Positions 61,901-64,000 of a DNA stretch of 64,000 nt are shown one piece after another. How positions within the stretch are numbered: position 1 is the first letter of the stretch; the number at the start of each line of letters is the position of its first letter. Origin of the DNA: Serinicoccus profundi (lineage in GTDB: Bacteria > Actinomycetota > Actinomycetes > Actinomycetales > Dermatophilaceae); NCBI RefSeq assembly GCF_008001015.1, contig NZ_CP042862.1:2170001-2234000 (forward strand), given 5' to 3'. A program made the translations under genes and the position numbers. The notes under the pieces are model-generated. The model searched no databases, was not told the origin of the DNA, and saw only the letters and a program-made list of their open reading frames with translations.

Positions 61901-62949
61901 TGCTGCCGCGCACCTGGGCGCTCCGGCTCAACGACCCGGCCGACCTGCTGATGACGGGGCTGCGGGCCTCTCAGATCCCGACCGCCCAGCCACCAGGGCG
62001 ACTCGTCGGGATGCGCGACGGCATCGAGGCCCACGTCGTGCTCCCCGCCCACCCTTCACCTGCCGGCGCGCCCCCCGGCCCACCCCCGCTGGTCTGCCGT
62101 CCCCTCCCCCGCGTCTGGGCGCCGGAGGCGGCGCAGGAGGGCGCCGGATGGCCCGACGCAGCCCTGGAGGACGAGGGACCTGGCGCCGGGCACCAGACCG
62201 CGCGGCCCGTGGGCGGCGACGCAGCCGCGCGGCCCGTGGGCGGTGACGAGGCCGCGCCGATGGCCGACGCATCCCAGGAGGGCGAGGTGCCCGACCTCGG
62301 GCGCGGGGCCGCGTGGGCCGTAGGTGGTGACGAGGCCGCGCCGATGCAGCGTCCCGCTGGATCCATCCTGGTGCTCGGGCCACCCGGGTCGGGGCGCACG
62401 ACTGCTCTGCAGTGGCTGCGGGCGGGGCGCGATGCGGTCGTGGTGGACCCCGCCGAGGATCACCGCCTGGAGGACCTCGAGGAGGAGTGCGCCCGGCTCG
62501 GCCCCGGTGGGCTGCTCGTCGTGGACGACGCCCACCTGCTCTCAGGCAACCCGCTGGAGGAGGCCGTGGCCCAGCTGGCGACGGCATACCGGATGGAGCT
62601 GCTCGTCGCCGCCGACCTGGACGCCGGCACGTCGTTCCGCGGGCTGGTGCCGTTGGCGGCCCGGGGGCGGACCGGTCTCGTGCTCAACGCGCACAGTCCG
62701 AGCGATGGCGGCGTCCTGGGCGTGAGCCTGCCCGTCGGGGACCTGGCCATCCCCGGTCGCGGACTGCTCGTGCACCGTGGCCGGTGCACCCGGGTGCAGG
62801 TCGCGGCGCCACCGCGACGGGACTCTCGTCCGGTTGGTCATCTCTCGGCCTCCTCGAGGGGGTTGAAAGATGACGAGCCGGACGAGAGTCGACCCGGTGT
62901 GGCGACCACTGGGCGGCCGTCGGTCAGCGCTCCTCGAGCCGCCCCATGA
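58909..62949 (+). CDS. FHA-domain FtsK/EccC-type multi-ATPase
   Basis: A giant protein of 1346 residues (1349 from ATG 58900). A forkhead-associated domain (about residues 85-170: TLGRDPRCDLTIADPGLSRR, EDLGSTNGMTW) is followed by two membrane helices (about 225-260) and three P-loop domains. Walker A motifs are VAGTTGSGKSELLRTL (about 563), LGSARSGRTTALRSV (about 866) and LGPPGSGRTTALQWL (about 1160); Walker B acidic pairs VVIDEFRVL and LVVDDAHLL. This is the EssC/EccC architecture of type VII secretion ATPases. No WXG100 substrate or other ESX gene is nearby. It diverges from the tad operon. Confidence 0.9.
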   Translation: MRVIVTRPVAGGVEHLAVLAPDGATVDELSRRAGHQSPDDGAGVPATPSRQVPLEHGAEIGHLPTGSPVGAEARAGVPRVVVATGPDAGGSAPLPPGRWVTLGRDPRCDLTIADPGLSRRHVRVRQDRDGVRVEDLGSTNGMTWESGREDDTLWSSGDRLLIGGSGIVLVPRPPAPTRLVSRAGCREIVPWPRHTSMVEVREFATPSAPERRKVRAPSAWTWTLPLVVALAVAVLLRMPWLLLFGLLGPAMVLGHHLGDRRAARLEFEDGVAANDAARARHQVEAEVCLREELDLLRHRHPGLVGVVTSLLPHPSVSLWQCAAEPMTVTLGEHACHSQVRLEGELLQHDAAPLSLALDGTLVIAGDRETRDGLARAILLQLATAYPPTSWTLVVDPDRPPGERWDLLAWLPQTDTSGRRTDGVAVRWGQDLVLVDDLASAPPGTTRIQVTGPGLAVLQVPGRPDLAFRPTTLGPGRARSLARALAPLRSREGVREEGGGPALPTGSPPLGALCPWPSTPEEAASRWARPSLAVPLGTDAGGEPVTLDLVRDGPHALVAGTTGSGKSELLRTLITGLALQSSPADLALLLVDFKGGSSLGDCARLPHVTGLVTDLDPHLAARVLTSLQAELTRREATLADAGAKDARDLPGLPRLVVVIDEFRVLAEEVPEVMSGLVRLAAVGRSLGVHLVLATQRPAGVVSADLRANVNLRIALRVRDSADSQDVIETPAASLLPQGRPGLALWRTGAEAPQALQVARAGPPLAGAAGAWEVRVTGDVWAARRILDQPAEADEPQDDLGPLADVLTRAAAEKALEPPVVWHPPLPDSLPPLADSPAAWALADLPAQQRRQPLVWGADEHLAVLGSARSGRTTALRSVLSRVAGAWVVVLDLGRALEGTEAQSHPGLVAWVEPDDLAHGLRVLDRLEELVRSRQATGTTGPPVLLVVDGWDRFVDLFETVERGRAEEVALRLLREGPAVGVVGLVTGDRTLLFGKIASLLPRTWALRLNDPADLLMTGLRASQIPTAQPPGRLVGMRDGIEAHVVLPAHPSPAGAPPGPPPLVCRPLPRVWAPEAAQEGAGWPDAALEDEGPGAGHQTARPVGGDAAARPVGGDEAAPMADASQEGEVPDLGRGAAWAVGGDEAAPMQRPAGSILVLGPPGSGRTTALQWLRAGRDAVVVDPAEDHRLEDLEEECARLGPGGLLVVDDAHLLSGNPLEEAVAQLATAYRMELLVAADLDAGTSFRGLVPLAARGRTGLVLNAHSPSDGGVLGVSLPVGDLAIPGRGLLVHRGRCTRVQVAAPPRRDSRPVGHLSASSRGLKDDEPDESRPGVATTGRPSVSAPRAAP

Positions 62950-63349
62950 GGAAGGTGGCGACGACGGTGCTGACGCCCAGCACCAGCACCCCGGCGCCGA
63001 TCCACCCCGGCACCAAGGGGAACAACGCGATGCCGAGCGGCACCATGAGGAAGTTGAAGGCGATCGCGGGCGCCTGGGCGCGAGGATGGCGCCGGCGCAG
63101 ACCGAGTGCGGTATAGCTCAGCGCGATGACGAAGACCACCATGGTCACGACCGACATGATGACGACCAGCAGGTCCTGGCCCTGGCCGAGAGCGAGCTCG
63201 ACAAGGTAGAACACGGCGAAGCCCGCGACGATCAGCGCCTCCAGCGCGACCAGCGCCGCCGCCACCCGACCGGCGGTGTGCTGACGAGGGGTCGGCGGGC
63301 CGAGGGGCTCGGGCTGAGGGTCCGGGGAGGCCGGGGGCGACGCGCTCAC
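62924..63349 (-). CDS. Hypothetical membrane protein
   Basis: A 141-residue protein. A Pro/Ser-rich N-terminus (about residues 1-25) precedes four hydrophobic helices (ALVALEALIVAGFAVFYLVEL, VIMSVVTMVVFVIALSYTAL, IAFNFLMVPLGIALFPLVPG, AGVLVLGVSTVVATFLM). I recognise no family. GTG start at 63349. It converges on the FtsK-like gene, and their ends overlap by 26 bases. Confidence 0.75.
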   Translation of the reverse strand: MSASPPASPDPQPEPLGPPTPRQHTAGRVAAALVALEALIVAGFAVFYLVELALGQGQDLLVVIMSVVTMVVFVIALSYTALGLRRRHPRAQAPAIAFNFLMVPLGIALFPLVPGWIGAGVLVLGVSTVVATFLMGRLEER

Positions 63350-63404
63350 CGCACCATCGTAGGTTCGGCCCGGCTCAGACCTTCCCGAGCCCGCAGGTCA
63401 GAAG

Positions 63405-63600
63405 CGGGGACGGCAGGAGGCCGGGCAAGCGGAAAGCCAGGCGAGAAGCCGGGCCGGCAGGAAGCCAGACAAGCGGAAAGGCAGGCCGGCAGGAAGCCAC
63501 GCAAGCATGAAGCGCCGCGAAAGACAGGTGGGCAGAAACCCACGCGGCCGCCCGCAGAAGCCCAGGCGGCCGGCGGCAGGAACCCAGGCGGCAGGCGGCC
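63405..63600. repeat. GGCAGGAAGCC-rich imperfect repeat spacer
   Basis: The spacer carries many variants of GCAGGAAGCCA and AAGCGGAAAG, for example GGCCGGCAGGAAGCC near 63456 and 63486, and CAAGCGGAAAG near 63426 and 63471. They appear at uneven spacing, so this is not a CRISPR array. Frames across it are low complexity and probably non-coding. Confidence 0.5.
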
Positions 63601-63647
63601 AACGCCGGGCCTCTCCCCCGCGACGCTGTCTTCCCGTGCGCGCCCGG

Positions 63648-64000
63648 CTAGACCAGGTGCCCGGCGGGAGCCAGCTCGCGGGTGTGGAAGCGGTGGGCGA
63701 CGGCATACCCCAACCGCTCGTAGAGCGCGATCGCGCCCGCGTTGTCGGTGAACACGCTGAGCGTCGACACCCCGGCCTCCTCCACCGCGCGCGCGGTGAG
63801 CTCCTGCGTGAGCAGGCCGCCGAGTCCGTGGCCGCGCAGGTCCGGGCGGACGATGATGCCGGCGAGGTGCGGCATACCCGAGGCCAGCTCGTGCAAGGCA
63901 CCGACGGCGACGATGTCGTCCGCGCGGTCGCGGACCGCGAGCCATGCGGTGGCGAAGCCGAAGCCCGGGAAGCCCATGTAGCGGCCGTCGCTGTGCGCCG
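63648..64000 (-). CDS. GNAT-family N-acetyltransferase, 5' part outside window
   Basis: The last about 117 residues of a GNAT acetyltransferase. The acetyl-CoA motif A is AGIIVRPDLRGHGLGGLLTQEL, and the C-terminal motif B is TLSVFTDNAGAIALYERLGYAV. The open frame continues upstream past the ATG at 63977 to the window edge (ending HSDGRYMGFPGF), so the start is not visible. The substrate is unknown. Confidence 0.9.
   Translation of the reverse strand, partial: AHSDGRYMGFPGFGFATAWLAVRDRADDIVAVGALHELASGMPHLAGIIVRPDLRGHGLGGLLTQELTARAVEEAGVSTLSVFTDNAGAIALYERLGYAVAHRFHTRELAPAGHLV

Noticed and set aside
58700-63000. Complete type VII secretion locus around the FHA-FtsK gene
   Set aside because: No WXG100 protein, EccB, EccD, EccE or mycosin gene is visible; neighbours are tad genes and a small membrane protein.
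63405-63600. CRISPR array
   Set aside because: Repeats are short, degenerate and irregularly spaced, and no cas gene is present.

Overview
The window is a very GC-rich (roughly 70% or more by eye) chromosomal segment from an actinobacterium. GTG starts are common, and many genes are joined by ATGA, GTGA or TGATG overlaps. Actinobacterial markers include a lysine-rich-tailed HU protein, CofC/FbiD (F420 synthesis), DUF2017 next to clpS, DUF3039 next to a helicase, and a tmRNA tag reading ANSKRSDFALAA. The gene set suggests order Micrococcales, perhaps near Ornithinimicrobium, Serinicoccus or Janibacter. That placement is inference; no database was consulted.

Region by region. 1-10.8 kb is conserved housekeeping: a DAK2-domain protein (partial), rpmB, thiL, a stand-alone Lrp ligand-binding domain, a DUF3515 lipoprotein, ddl, gpsA-plsC, cofC, an HU protein, tRNA-Glu and tRNA-Gln beside gltX, DUF2017 and clpS. 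10.8-13.7 kb holds the nicotinamide salvage pair pncB and pncA, flanking an ltrA membrane gene that has lost its start. 13.7-21.4 kb is a tyrosine catabolism region (iclR-hmgA, divergent from an uncharacterised gene plus fahA; then hppD with a divergent Lrp regulator), interrupted by RDD and HIT-like genes. 21.4-34.2 kb carries a P450, a helicase, DUF3039, yqgE, a VanZ-like gene, malic enzyme, a five-function peptide/nickel-type ABC transporter encoded by four genes, thioredoxin, and an ArsR-SRPBCC operon.

34.3-41.0 kb is the most unusual part. It is a 6.66-kb island bounded by 36-bp direct repeats that copy the 3' end of ssrA (tmRNA). Inside are a metal-ABC permease with only the tail of its ATPase gene, a secreted choice-of-anchor-I-type protein, a PhoP/RegX3-type response regulator carrying two frameshifts, and a secreted metallophosphoesterase. 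Both secreted genes are preceded by tandem 11-bp repeats that resemble PHO boxes. This looks like a decayed phosphate-scavenging island inserted into ssrA. No integrase remains.

41-50.3 kb is ssrA, smpB, a CBS-domain protein, an M23 peptidase, ftsX, ftsE and prfB, with a large secreted nuclease gene lying between ftsE and prfB. 50.3-54.1 kb holds a doubly broken hypothetical gene, a DinB-family gene, a nitronate-monooxygenase-like gene with a striking operator array, and a HAD phosphatase. 54.2-58.7 kb is a compact Tad/Flp pilus operon (tadA, tadB, tadC, a small Flp-like gene, two tadE-like genes, one tadG-like gene). It diverges from a giant FHA-FtsK multi-ATPase gene. The window ends with a small membrane protein, a repeat-rich spacer and a partial GNAT acetyltransferase.
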